Assembly (NCBI GenBank): GCA_037501455.1
Contig: CM074859.1
Span: forward strand, 91,594,894-91,658,893
Origin: Lantana camara
Taxonomy: Eukaryota > Streptophyta > Magnoliopsida > Lamiales > Verbenaceae
DNA length: 64,000 bases
Direction of reading: 5' to 3'
Shown here: piece after piece, positions 8,991-20,277 of the stretch
Position numbering within the stretch: the stretch's first letter is position 1
How the letters are laid out: the number at the start of each line of letters is the position of its first letter
The notes under the pieces: model-generated
The model's database searches: none
Seen by the model: only the letters and a program-made list of their open reading frames with translations
Told to the model about the DNA's origin: nothing
Translations under genes and position numbers: made by a program

Positions 8991-11900
8991 ATTTGCATAC
9001 ATGGCATGAACATTCATACTTTATTTAATCCAGGAGCTACACACTCCTTTCTCTTGAGTGTTATATCTGTTTCTTTGCCTTTGCCTGTTATTCGCTCTCT
9101 TGCATGTTATGTGGTTAGTACTCCTTTCGGTGGTAGTATAGAATCTGATCGGGTGTTCAGAGAGGTTTCGGTGAGTACTGAGGGTCGAGTTTTATTGACA
9201 TACTTCATTGAGATGCCGATGATTCACTACGGATCTATTTTGGGTATGGATTGGTTGTACAGATATTGTGCTACAGTTGATTGCAGGGCAAAGAGAGTTC
9301 AGTTGGGGTCAGATTTGGCAGTGGGTTGGAGTTATAAGGCAGTGCCTCTATTTTCTTTCACTGAAGCTCAGAAGTTGGTTCGAGAGGGAGCTACAGGTTT
9401 TATTGCATATATTCTCAACAAGCCCAAGGATCATAGTAAGTTGGAAGAAACTGAAGTAGTGAAGGAGTTTCCCGAAGTCTTTCCTGATGAATTGGATTCT
9501 TTACCTCCAGATCGGGAAATTTAGTTTGTGATTGATTTGTACCCTAATGCAGAGCCATACTCCAAGACTCCATATCGTATGGCTCTGGCCGAGTTGAAAG
9601 AGTTGAAGACTCAACTTGATGCGTTGTTGGAGATTGGGTACATTAGACTGAGTTCTTCTCCCTGGGGTGCACCAGTTTTGTTCGTAAAGAAAAAGGACGG
9701 AACTTTGAGAATGTGCATAGACTATAGGGAGTTGAACCGGATGACAATCAAGAACTAGTATCCCCTTCCACATATCGAGGAGTTATTTGACATACTTCAA
9801 GGATCTAAAGTCTATTCGAAATTGGATTTGAGACAGGGATACTACCAGCTGCGAATCCGAGCGGAGGATATTTCAAAGTCAGGATTTAATACTCAGTACA
9901 GGCATTATGAGTTCGTGGTGATGCCGTTTGGTTTAACTAATGCCCCTGCAGCTTTTATGGATATGATGCACAGGATCTTCAGACCTTTTCTGGATAAGTT
10001 TGTGGTGATTTTTATCGATGATATTCTGGTTTTCTCTAAGTCTACCGAGGAGCACGCAAGACATCTTCAGTTGGTATTAAGGACTTTAAAGGAGCATCAG
10101 TTATTTGCAAAATTCAGTAAGTGTGAGTTTTAGATCGACAGGGTGTCTTTCTTGGGTCACGTGATTTGGGGCAACGGTTTGGAGGTCGATCCTTCGAAGA
10201 TTGAGTCGGTTTTGAAACGGGGGAAACCAAAGAATGCCTTAGAGATTAGAAGTTTCTTAGGTTTGGTAGGTTATTACCAGAGGTTTGTAAAGGATTTCTC
10301 CAAGTTAGCAGCTCCTTTAACCCGGTTGACGAAGAAAAATGTGAAATTCGATTGGCATGAATATTGTGAGAAGAGTTTCACTTTCTTGAAAGAGAAGTTA
10401 GTCTCTGCTCCGGTGTTAGCCCTTTCGGAAGGTTCAGGAGGGTATGTTGTTTATACGGATGCTTCTAAGGAAGGCTTGGGATGTGTGTTAACTTAGAAAG
10501 GGAAAGTGATTGCTTATACATCCCGGAAGTTAAAAGAGCATGAAAAGAATTATCCGACACATGATCTTGAGCTTGCCGCAGTGGTCTTTGCACTTGAAAA
10601 GTGGAGACATTATTTATAAGGGGTGTCTTTCGAGATTTTCACCTACCACAAAAGCCTCCAGTATTTATTCACTCAGAAGGATTTGAATATGAGGCAACGG
10701 CGTTGGATGGAACGGTTGGAAGACTATGATTGCACTATCAAATACCATCCCGGTAAAGCCAATGTGGTCGCCGATGCACTTAGTAGGAAGGCTAGTGTAT
10801 CGAGCTTGGAAGTGGGTGAAAGTAGTGAAATCGAGCCAATTGTTATAAAGGCTCGAGTTTCTAATATTTCGATTCAGCCGGATTTGAAGCACAGGTTATT
10901 CGAGGCTCAGGCTAGGGATTCAGAAGTTCAAAAATTGGTAGCTAAAGCAAGAGCTGATCTGGAGTGTCCATTCAGGTTCGATGAAACCGGTCTTCTTCGT
11001 TTCAAGAACCGAGTGGTTGTACCCGAAGAGTTGAAACGGGTATTACTCGAGGAAGCTCACAGATCGGCTTATTCTATCCACCCTGGAGAAAACAAGATGT
11101 ATAAGGACTTGAGGCAATATTATTGGTGGCATGGATTGAAGAAAGATGTGGCCGAGTATGTGAAACATTGTATCACTTGTCAAAAACTGAAAGCCGAGCA
11201 TCAGAAACCGGGAGGTCTTCTTCAGCCGTTACCTATTCCCGAGTGGAAGTGGGAATAGGTGACGATGGATTTTGTGTCCAGGTTACCTAAAGTGAAAGGA
11301 GGGTTCGATGGTATCTGGGTGATTGTGGACCGTTTGACTAAGTCTGCACATTTTCTACCGGTCAGGATGTCTTATAAGATTCGCAAGTTAGCCGAGCTTT
11401 ATAACAGGGAGATTGTTCGACTTCACGGGATTCCGGTTAGTATTATTTCAGATAGAGATCCGAGGTTTACGTCAACGTTGTGGCGTGAATTGCAAGAGAT
11501 TTTGGGTATGAAGTTTCAGTTCAGTACAACATTTCATCCTCAAACAGACGGTCAGTCCGAGAGATTAATAAGATATCTCGAGGATTTGCTTCGAGCTTAT
11601 TCTTTGGATTTTCAGTCTTCTTGGCATGATCAACTACCTTTGATTGAATTTGCTTACAATAACAGTTTTCAAGCCTCGATTGGAATGACACCATATGAGC
11701 TACTTTATGGTCAGAAATGTCGTTCTCCGTTGTTCTTTGACTTGGAAGAATGGAAATGGACTAAACAGGAAGGCGTTAAGAAGGGACAGAAGTTAGAGAA
11801 ACCTTCTAAGGCCGTTCAAGCTATGGTTGAGAAAGTTCAATTAATACAACAACGGATGAAATCAGCTCAGGACAGACAAAAGAGCTACGCCGACCGTCGC

Positions 11901-12350
11901 AGAAGGGATCTCGAATTTGAAGTTGGAGACCGGGTATTCTTGAAGGCGTCTCCACGTAAAGGATTTGCTCGGATTAGGAAAGGAGGTAAGCTTAATCCTC
12001 GTTATTTAGGTCCTTTTGAGATTCTGGAAAGAGTTGGAGAAGTTACCTATCGGTTGGACTTACCACCGAGCCTCACGGGGATTCATAATGTATTTCACGT
12101 ATCTCAGCTGAGGAAATATTACCCCAATGAAACCGAGATCATTCCATTTGAAGAAGTGGAATTGGAACTGAATCTAACCTTTGTTCAGAAACCGGTTAAG
12201 ATATTGGATAAGAAGTTTCAGGAATTGAGAAACCAGAGGATTCCCATGGTTAAGGTTCTTTGGAGAAGTGATAAGACGAAAAAAGCCACGTGGGAGACCG
12301 AAGACAAGATGAGACGGTTCCATCCAGAGTTGTTTCCTTCCGATCAGTGA
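8991..12350 (+). pseudogene. pol of element A: protease, RT, RNase H, integrase, chromodomain
   Basis: Continues the gag frame, ending at TGA 12348-12350. Protease: the active site reads FNPGATHS, so the catalytic Asp is Asn (B has FDLGATHS). RT (about 9525-10440): the FIDDILVFS box is at 10011-10037. RNase [11 protein letters not shown] near 10453. Integrase: the HHCC zinc region is at about 11060-11190, with the DDE core downstream (MDFVSRLP near 11265, SDRDPRF near 11446, GQSERLI near 11550). The chromodomain-like tail (VKVLWRSDKT...ATWETEDKMRRFHPELF) is at about 12190-12340. Six in-frame stops interrupt it: 9522 TAG, 9756 TAG, 10131 TAG, 10494 TAG, 10617 TAA, 11256 TAG. Frameshifts are absent over more than 3 kb. 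The residues replaced by stops are visible in element B. Confidence 0.93.
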
Positions 12351-12368
12351 ATTTGGGGATCATATTCT

Positions 12369-12384
12369 TTTAAGGGGGGAGGGT
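12369..12384 (+). other. Polypurine tract of element A
   Basis: A TTAAGGGGGGAGGG run directly before the 3' LTR start (TGTAAC at 12385), the usual plus-strand primer site. Confidence 0.85.
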
Positions 12385-14836
12385 TGTAACGCCCCAGCTT
12401 TCGGCCGTTCAGGTATGAACGCCACGTGTGAGTTTTGAGAGTTAGAATTTAATTTTATTTGATCATTTCTTCAATTTGTCATATCATGACATAATTTTTG
12501 TAAAATTTTATTCTAAGTGTTTTATGAAATTCATATCAAATTAACATTTATTGCATAAATTGAATTTGATTGAAACGTGAATTAATTCCCGAGCATGATT
12601 TAATTTCTTTTACTTCCTTAATTGATCATTTTCTTAAATTTGGGGACTTAATTGCATGAATTATCATGGGACTTAAGCGATCATTTATTATGGAATTGGA
12701 TCTAATTGCATAACTTAATAAGTTGAGGGACTTAATAACAAATTGGAGCATCTCTTCCTTGCATATAGCAGCAATCACGTACCATTTGCTTCTCATTTCA
12801 TACAAAACATTACATACACTTGTTCTTGCTTCCATTTTCAACCGATCCAAACCCTCTTCAAGGAGAAGGGAAATTTCATCAATTTAAGTCATATTTTGTG
12901 GGTTTTACATCCATTGGAGCATCACCATCAACATAACTTCATCTCTTCTTTCATTTCATTCATGTAAGGTAATTTTGGAGATTTGATGAATTCTTGAATT
13001 GAATGTGATAGCTAGGGCTTTGGTATGAATTGGTTGAATTGAGTAATTGTTGTTGGAAGCATGTTTGTGAACTTTAAGCTTAAGTTTGATGCATATATTA
13101 TGAAGTTTATGAGCTTAGATCATAGGTTCACATATGGGTTTGTAATGAATGATTCTTGATGATCTAGCTTGGAATTAAGTGTTTATATGAGTTGTTATTG
13201 ATCTATAAGTATGCTAGTATGGCTGTATCATGGAATTGATGCATTTGATCTTGGTTTTGAATCATTTTGGTGGATTGGTTTTTGGTACGTATTTTTCCCC
13301 TGCTGCTGTTCTGTTTCTGCTGCTTCTGTGTTTTGGGAAAGGCCCTTCCCGTCCCATTTCATTCTAGGAACGGTCGTTCCCACCTCTGCCAGCTGTCCCG
13401 CGAGACTGGGAACGACCATTCCCAGTTTTGGCTTACAGCCGGAACGGCCGTTCCCACCCCCCAAAATTTTTCCAAAACTTACAGATGCGCGGGATTGAAC
13501 CGGGGAGCCGGGAACGGCCGTTCCCATGCTCCAGAGGGTTTTGTCAATTTTCTGCATAAAATTTAGTTTTCATAACCCGTTTCTAATGCCTTAATTGATC
13601 GATACGTGTTATTATATGCTTGTTTTATGCATGAAAATGATCATATCATTCCATAAATGTCCATGCACGTCATATTGATCATGATCACGCCGTTCGTCCT
13701 AATTGGTACATTTTGATTCGTGTCACACAGACAATTATCTTTCTTGCACAGACCAGCTTTCTGGTGACGAGGAGCAGGCCCCGTGAGCTGTTTCCTTATT
13801 TATTTTGGTCACACAGGTGAGGTTTAATTTCTGGATATATAGAACCCTTACAACCCTTATGTGGATTTTGGCCAAAAATGTATTAATATACTATAGATTT
13901 TTAGCAAGTATACTGTATTGCACTATGGGCCCGAGAGTAGTGGCTTGAGCCAACCGGGAAAGCATGGGCTGACGGGTAACTCTTGCGCTATCCTCACCAA
14001 TTTTAGGATGACCCCTGAACCCCCTAAGAGATTAGGAGAGGAAGGAGTTCCGGGATGAAGGATTCATGCACCCTCTGCTCACACTGATTGGATGGTTGGG
14101 CCTTGCAAACCCACCATCACCCGAAGAAAGAAGGGACTGAAACTGCTATTGAATGTACTGCACTGTAATAACTTGCTTGATCACTTAAACCATTGATAAC
14201 CTAATTATTGTACACAGTTGGAGTAAGATTGGAGAATTGCCTCACTCGCCGGGCCACTGATTGACTGAAATTGAAATAATTGCTAAATTTGATAGTTGTA
14301 ACCTCGGGCGATATTTTATTATTTTCTTAAATTGTTTTGTTTTACAAAGATATTACCCGAGATTATAACTTGCATGTATGTGCGCATATATTTATTTATA
14401 CCCCTCGCTCAGTCCGTTGTAGACTGACGCCTCAACCTTTCAGTTTTTGCAAGTGCGTGCTAGGCAGGAATTATTGTCTAGTTCGTCTTTAATTTGGGTC
14501 TAGCACACTTCACCTTCACTTTATGTTCATGTATTGATATTTATGATATTTTTGACATGTCTTATGAAATTATTATGGAGATGATATTGTATTGATATGT
14601 TGATGGATAGATGACATGCTTTTGGGAATACTTGCCATATATTATGAATAAATATTGCTTCCTCTTTTATTGCTCTGAATGAATTGTTGGTTTGGGGTTA
14701 GTCCCGCCTAGCTCTTATCGTTTTTTTTTATTGTCTCCCGTTCGCTATAACTTTGATTCATGTATGGATTATCCATTTCATATGTGAATCGAACTATAGT
14801 GCGGGGGATGTGGTACCTAGCGTTCCGGGTGCTATA
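12385..14836 (+). repeat. Element A 3' LTR
   Basis: 2452 bp, TGTAACGCCCCAGC at the start, GCTATA at the end. It matches 2107-4648 closely by eye. The palindrome cluster is at about 13335-13526 (best copy GGGAACGGCCGTTCCC near 13510). Relative to the 5' LTR it has lost a short piece around 13900, just before the 'ggcgagtatactg'-like block. No protein-coding gene is supported inside it. Confidence 0.93.
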
Positions 14837-14841
14837 AGTTA

Positions 14842-15445
14842 GGATTTCTTTAAGTATTATTTGCTATGTCTCAAAATGTTTTGGTATGCAAAACGCTAGC
14901 TCGGTTCATGATCGACCCTATTTGAATACTTGCTATGCTCTATATGTAATTATGGTGTGGGTTTGCGTTTAGCCCCCCTCACTCAGTCGAATTTAGACTG
15001 ACCCCTTTTCTTACCTCTTTAGTTGCAGGTTGTCTTCGAGCTAGGCGGGGAAGTGCTTCGAGTCGTGTAGTACTTTCGAGTCTAGGTCGAGTTGCATTCA
15101 TATTTCCTGCTTTTAGATATTTCTCTTATGTATTTGATATTCTAACTTGTATATTTTAGAGAACTATGGATATTTGATATATATACTTGATCTCTTTTGG
15201 GCCATGAGGCCATGTATATATGATAATGTGCGCTTATCTTCTAGCTCTTTAGAACCTGTTTGTTGCTTCCGCATATTTTTATGTTTGTCTTGTGCGCTCT
15301 GTTCGAGTTTTAGTCCTGCTTAGCCTAGTGTGTGAGTGTTGGTTCCCGTTCGCTGAGACTTGGGCTCATGTATGGAGATCCATTTCATCTGTGGGTTCGG
15401 GTTTCGGTACGGGGGATGTGGTGGCCCACCGTTCCGGGCGCTACA
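14842..15445 (+). repeat. Element C 5' LTR, right part
   Basis: Continues the LTR interrupted at 2106. Reading across the A insertion, 'ttatgaaacg' joins 'agttaggattt', as in the 3' LTR near 18205. It contains the TCAGTC...GACTGA hairpin (14983-15001), an acceptor-like TTAGTTGCAG ending at 15028, the GCTAGGCGG block, and the LTR end GGGCGCTACA at 15445. Integrase sequence follows at once. Confidence 0.75.
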
Positions 15446-16282
15446 TTGGGGACGAGACTCAAGTTTACCACTACTTCACATCCTCAGATTAATGGACAAT
15501 CAGAACTGTTGATGAAGTACCTCGAGGGTATGTTTCGAGCTTGTGTTTTGGATTTCAAGGAGAAATGGGATAAGCACCTAGCTCTTGTTGAGTTTACCTA
15601 TAATAACAGTTACCAAGCTTCTATTGGCATGGCTACATATGAAGCACTATATGGAAAAAAGTGTAGATCGCCTCACTTTTGGGATATCGAATTTTGGCGT
15701 TGAACTGAAGAGGATAAGCTCGAGAGGGCTAAACCTCCGGAGAAGATTGAAAAAACCCTTGCTAAACTTAAGCTGATTAAACAGAGAATAAAGGCAGCTC
15801 AAGACCGTCAAAAGAGCTACGCCGACAAGAGAAGAAGGCCCCTCGAGTTTGAAGTCGGAGATTGCGTGTTCTTAAAAACATCTCATAGAAAAGGCTTTTC
15901 TCGAATAGGTAAAGGTTGAAAACTTAATCCACTATACCTTGGGCCTATTGAGATCCTTAAACGGGTTGGAGAATTGGCGTCTAGGTTGGACCTACCGCCA
16001 TGTTTAACCGGGATACATAACATGTTTCACATCTCATAACTTCGAAAGTACTATCCCGATGAAGCAACCATTCTCCCAGTTGAAGAGGTACAACTCGAGC
16101 CGGATTTAACAATAGTGAAGCATCCGGTTGAGATTTAAGACCGGAAGATGTAGGTGTTGAAGAACCGGCAAATTTCCTTGGTTAGAATGTTGTGGCGAGA
16201 TAAAAAATCCGAAGAAACCACGTGGGAAACCGAGAAGAAGATGAGAAGGTTGTATCCGAAGCTTTTCAATTCTGAGCAGTGA
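15446..16282 (+). pseudogene. Integrase C-terminal fragment of element C
   Basis: Only the 3' end of pol survives. The reading frame starts inside the integrase core (HPQINGQSELLMKYLEG, then FTYNNSYQASIGM and ALYGKKCRSPHF) and continues through the C-terminal region to a chromodomain-like tail (TWETEKKMRRLYPKLF). The frame is constant but has stops at 15701, 15917, 16037, 16136 and 16151 before the natural end at 16280-16282. Primer site, gag, protease, RT, RNase H and most of integrase are absent. The 5' LTR is joined directly to this fragment, a large internal deletion. Confidence 0.88.
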
Positions 16283-16293
16283 AGGTTCTTCGA

Positions 16294-16308
16294 AGAAGGG
16301 GGGGAGGT
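16294..16308 (+). other. Polypurine tract of element C
   Basis: An AGAAGGGGGGGAGG run directly before the LTR start TGTGATACCCC at 16309. Confidence 0.8.
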
Positions 16309-18835
16309 TGTGATACCCCGTTTATCCGTCCGTACAGGTTTGTGCCATGTGTGAGTTTAATTTTTGTAATTGCCTTTTATTTCATACTTTAATATTTTTA
16401 TATTCATGAATATGCTCTTTATTTGATAATTATATGAAAATACTTGCATTATTTGATTTAAATATGCCTAAGTGTTGATATTATTTGAATTCTTATAAAA
16501 TGTGAATTTTCATGACATGCATTTAAATTCCTAATATGTTAATTTCTTGAATTATATGCATTTGATTGAAATTATATGTTTTTGGACTTAATTGCATGCT
16601 ATTTAAAAGTTTTAAAGCTTAATTGAAAATAGGCTTTGGGCCTATTTGACACTTTTTGAAAGTTTAGGGACCTATTTGAAAATCGAACACCTTAAACTTC
16701 TTTATTCAATATCTTGAGCTAGGGAACTCGGATTCAAGATTCATCTTCGCCATTAGACTCAATTCGATGATTCAGAGCCAATGGATTTAACCTTGTAATT
16801 TTTCGGTGCCGTTTGGACCCCTGATAAAGCTATTTTCCACCGTTTTGACCCGAAAATCGAGGAATAACCTTATCTTGACTTTTTGAACCATACTTTAATT
16901 AATTTGTAGCCATTTTTCTTAACCTTTTCCTCTTTATTTGCATGAAATCAGCAGCCAAAGAAGCAAGGATGGAAGAGAATTTTTAACTATTTATCTTCTT
17001 CTTCACCAATTTGCTCAAGATTTTCTTGTTTTCTTCGATCCTCAACGATCCGAGGTAAGATCCGTATTCCTCATGATTTATGCTTCAATATATGCTCTAT
17101 TTTGTGTCTTCTATTCAAGGTTTCATGCATGAGTGAATAGGTTGATGAATAGTTAGGTTTTCAATTCATTTTTGAATACTTGCTCTACATATGCAGTTCT
17201 TGAGTTTTATGGCCTTAAATGAGTTTGTTTGAACTTCTTTAACTTGTTTCTTTGCGTTAAATGCATGGTTGTTGTGTGTATTAACTCCTACCATTGATGC
17301 TCTTGAGTTCATGATTGAAAAATGGGAGATTTTGGCATAAATATGAACTGCTGTCATGGATTCATGTTGAACGTGGTTGAGCAGGCTGTTTTAGTGAGTT
17401 TTTGTGTGAAATGCATGAGTTAAGGCCTGGAATCCATGTATACCTGCTGCTCTTGAAGTACTCTGTTATTCCCTGCATATTTCCCTATATTTCAGACTTA
17501 AACTCAATGTCTTGGGTTTGTTTGTCTCAGAGGAAGTTCCCGTTGACGTTGTTGAGCCCGAGACTTAGGTTATGGAGGTCGGCACGCACGTATCTTTTAT
17601 CTCTTGTGTATAAGGTGAGGTTTGGGAATTTCTTTTAGTTAAATGACCTAAAACCCTTATGTGCTCGTATTTCTAAGCACGCATGCGATTATATATTACG
17701 TAGATATGTGTTGAATATGATACGTTATGATCTTATGAATACCTTTGGATTTTGAAATTAGGTATACGGGCATATATAAGCTTGATTTTGAAAACCTTAT
17801 GATATATATTATGATATTCTAGCGAGTTAAACCATGAAAGATTGGTATATGTATGATACATCTCATATGTTTGGGCCCCGGATCTATGAGCGAAGACACC
17901 CGTGATGACATCGGGCCGTCGGGATCATCACTCCTTAGCATAGTTCCACCCAAAGCGATACGCGCTACCCCTGGAAGTTGGGAAGGCGTTCTCTTCGATG
18001 CTCGTAGTGTAAAAGCCGGGAGAGACTCGTAGGGGGAGTATTACCCCTCGAGGTTATGTTATGTATGGATAGTTAGGGTTCACGTGGCCCTTCTATCATG
18101 GAGTTTGGGGATTGTATATTTGATTTTGGTTTTTATGATTATGTATGAGAAGCAAGGTTGGAAGCTCGTTTCTCGTGCGAGCATTTTGTTTATGCTTAGA
18201 ATTATGAAACGGGGAAAGGATTTATGAAATGTTTTGACTTGGTATACGTATATATGTATTATTTTCTTTTAAATACACTTTGGTATGCAAAACCTATTCC
18301 CGGCTCATGATTTCTCCGTTTAACAAGTGTTATGCTCTATATTTATAGTGTGTGGGTGTGTGTTAGCCCCCTCACTCAGTCGTTGGACTGATACCTCCCT
18401 TATCTTTTTTGGTTGATCTTTTTGAGCTTGAGCTAGGCGGAGAAGTGCGTCTCACGAGTCACACTTCGTTGTTTAGGTCGAGCTAGGTGGCATGGTGTTG
18501 CACGTGCATATATACTTTTGTTTAGAACTCTTGGGATATTTATATATGTTTGAATTATGATTATTTCTTCGAATGTATGACTCCTATGGCTTGTATACGT
18601 TTGATCCACTCGACTTTTGAATGTTAATATATGTTAAATGCTTCGCTACCTTGTTGTCGAGTTTTGTTATTTGTCTGCTTTCCGCACTCTGAGTCTGGTT
18701 TTAGCTCCGCCTAGCATAGTGGGTGTGTATGTCTCCTATTTTCTATGATTTGGACTTGGATACAGATTTCCTATTTCGTATTCGGGTTCGAGTCTTAGAG
18801 CGGGGGATGTGGTGTCCCATGTGCGGGGTGCTATA
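16309..18835 (+). repeat. Element C 3' LTR
   Basis: 2527 bp, TGTGATACCCCG at the start and GTGCTATA at the end (terminal CA changed to TA). Signals: donor-like GAG|GTAAGA at 17054/17055, acceptor-like TTTGTCTCAG ending at 17530, donor-like AAG|GTGAGG at 17614/17615, and hairpin TCAGTC-GTTG-GACTGA at 18376-18391. It has no GC palindrome cluster, unlike the 5' LTR. The next five bases (GTGTT) could be the duplicated target, but the left partner is outside the window. Confidence 0.85.
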
Positions 18836-20086
18836 GTGTTCTTAGGTAATGTGTAAAGTGTGTGTGTCGTGTATGTGTAGTGTGTGTTATTGTGTGAAAG
18901 ATTAGGTGTTTAAGTGTGTATTTACTCCCCCACACTTAAATAGTAGTTGTTTTCAAATAATAATTTCAAAATAAGTAAGATTAAATTTGAATTTTAAATA
19001 ATAATTCTTGATTAATTTTTCAATAAAACAAAATAGGGGATTAAAGTTTCAAGAATCATTTACACGTTTCATATTTCAAATATCATTTTTGAGATTTAAA
19101 AACTTTCAAGGTTTCAAACATTAAAGAATTAGGATTTCTATTTTAAAAGAAATCCAAGTCTTAACTTTTATAGAAATTTCAAATAATAACACTTGTCTAG
19201 GATTTTCAAATCTGATATTTCAAATATCATTTCCAAAATAAGATTTCTTTATCAAAATTATAGACTTATTTTGTAACATAGAAGTTTCCTACGATTCATA
19301 ATTTGATTAATAACCACTTGTTTTATATTATTATGTGATCTCATTTTGTGTTATTGCATGCTTTATTATGGTAACTTATCTATGTGATTAGTTTTGGTTA
19401 AGGAATAGAAACTTATAGTTGATCACCACTCACAGGTGAAGATTTAGAGTGACTAGGATTCCGGTATTATTACATAATACCTGGTTACTGTAGGTGAGGT
19501 TAAACGTTTTCAACTGGGATTATGAGTATATATATATAAAACATTTTATGGCGTACCCTAATACAGTTCAAGTTTTACCCCTTTATAAATGATGCTACCC
19601 CTTTTGGGAAAATACTTTAATATCAATTTATATTATTCCACTATACACAATCAATCATTTTAAAGTATTCATATTGTCTCGTATTCTTATATATATTAAA
19701 GTATTTCATGATAAAATATTTCTGTATTACACTACCGTTTATCGAGTATCGTCAAATGCAAGTAAAATATGTTTTCTTATGGTGGGCCCCGGTGGTATTA
19801 GTAGGAGTAATAGACTAGGAGGCGAGCGCCAATGGCTATTATTATACCAGCCGCCAACTAGATCTTGGTGATGGTCTAACTGGAGGCTAGTTATTCCACA
19901 TCAAGTGATGGGAAAAGGTCATCCCTCCCAAACTTATGTATATCGTCACTAGGGGTAGCTCCTTGAGGTAACACCAGAAGAAAAAGAGATTATATTGTTT
20001 ATTTCATTAGGAACGACATCTTAATCAGTGTCGTTACCAATATTCTCGGTTTTAAGGAGTAAAGGTTAGAGAACGCCTAACTTGGG
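18836..20086 (+). repeat. Element D remnant, LTR-like (left visible part)
   Basis: No credible gene. The sequence is AT-rich with a GT-rich stretch at 18848-18897. It shares the order of LTR blocks seen in A-C: an acceptor-like CTCACAG ending at 19435, a 58-nt interval, a donor-like TAG|GTGAGG at 19493/19494, then a 'gtgggccccgg' block near 19782 and a 'taaaggttagagaacgcctaac' block before 20082. It is interrupted at 20086 by solo LTR E (TTGGG duplication) and continues at 35526. D may be the oldest layer, with C inserted upstream. This is inference. Confidence 0.5.
18848..18897. repeat. GT-rich low-complexity stretch
   Basis: About 50 bp of imperfect TGTG repeats, including a pure GTGTGTGTG run, just after the end of element C. 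Confidence 0.7.
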
Positions 20087-20277
20087 TGTAACGCCCCAAC
20101 GAGGGCATCCATGCCTATCCCGCACTACGGACCTAGCTTATATATAGAATTGCCATCCATATACCCGCCAAACTCGAAGCAAGCGGTGACAAACGGACAA
20201 CATAGCTAGGCGGTACTAGACTCATCACAACCGAATTAAAACAAACACAAATACGCGGAAGCTTAAAACATACCACA

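Larger units (their letters stand above)
2107..14836 (+). mobile_element. Element A, full-length Tekay/Del-type chromovirus (decayed)
   Basis: This is a complete Ty3/gypsy element. It starts TGTAAC at 2107 and ends GCTATA at 14836 (the terminal CA has mutated to TA). It is flanked by the 5-bp duplication AGTTA at 2102-2106 and 14837-14841. Order: 5' LTR, Met-tRNA-type primer site, gag, protease, RT, RNase H, integrase, chromodomain-like tail, polypurine tract, 3' LTR. The integrase C-terminal tail and TGGTATCAGAGC primer site are established traits of Tekay/Del chromoviruses. The 5' LTR is inflated by a partial LTR duplication and a nested solo LTR. The single gag-pol frame carries eight in-frame stops, so this copy cannot make its own proteins. 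It is nested in the 5' LTR of element C. Confidence 0.95.

Noticed and set aside
20087..20277. TGTAACGCCCCAACG at 20087 as the plus-strand start of another element
   Set aside because: It is the reverse complement of an LTR end (GGGGCGTTACA). The TTGGG duplication at 20082 and 35521 shows it closes minus-strand solo LTR E.
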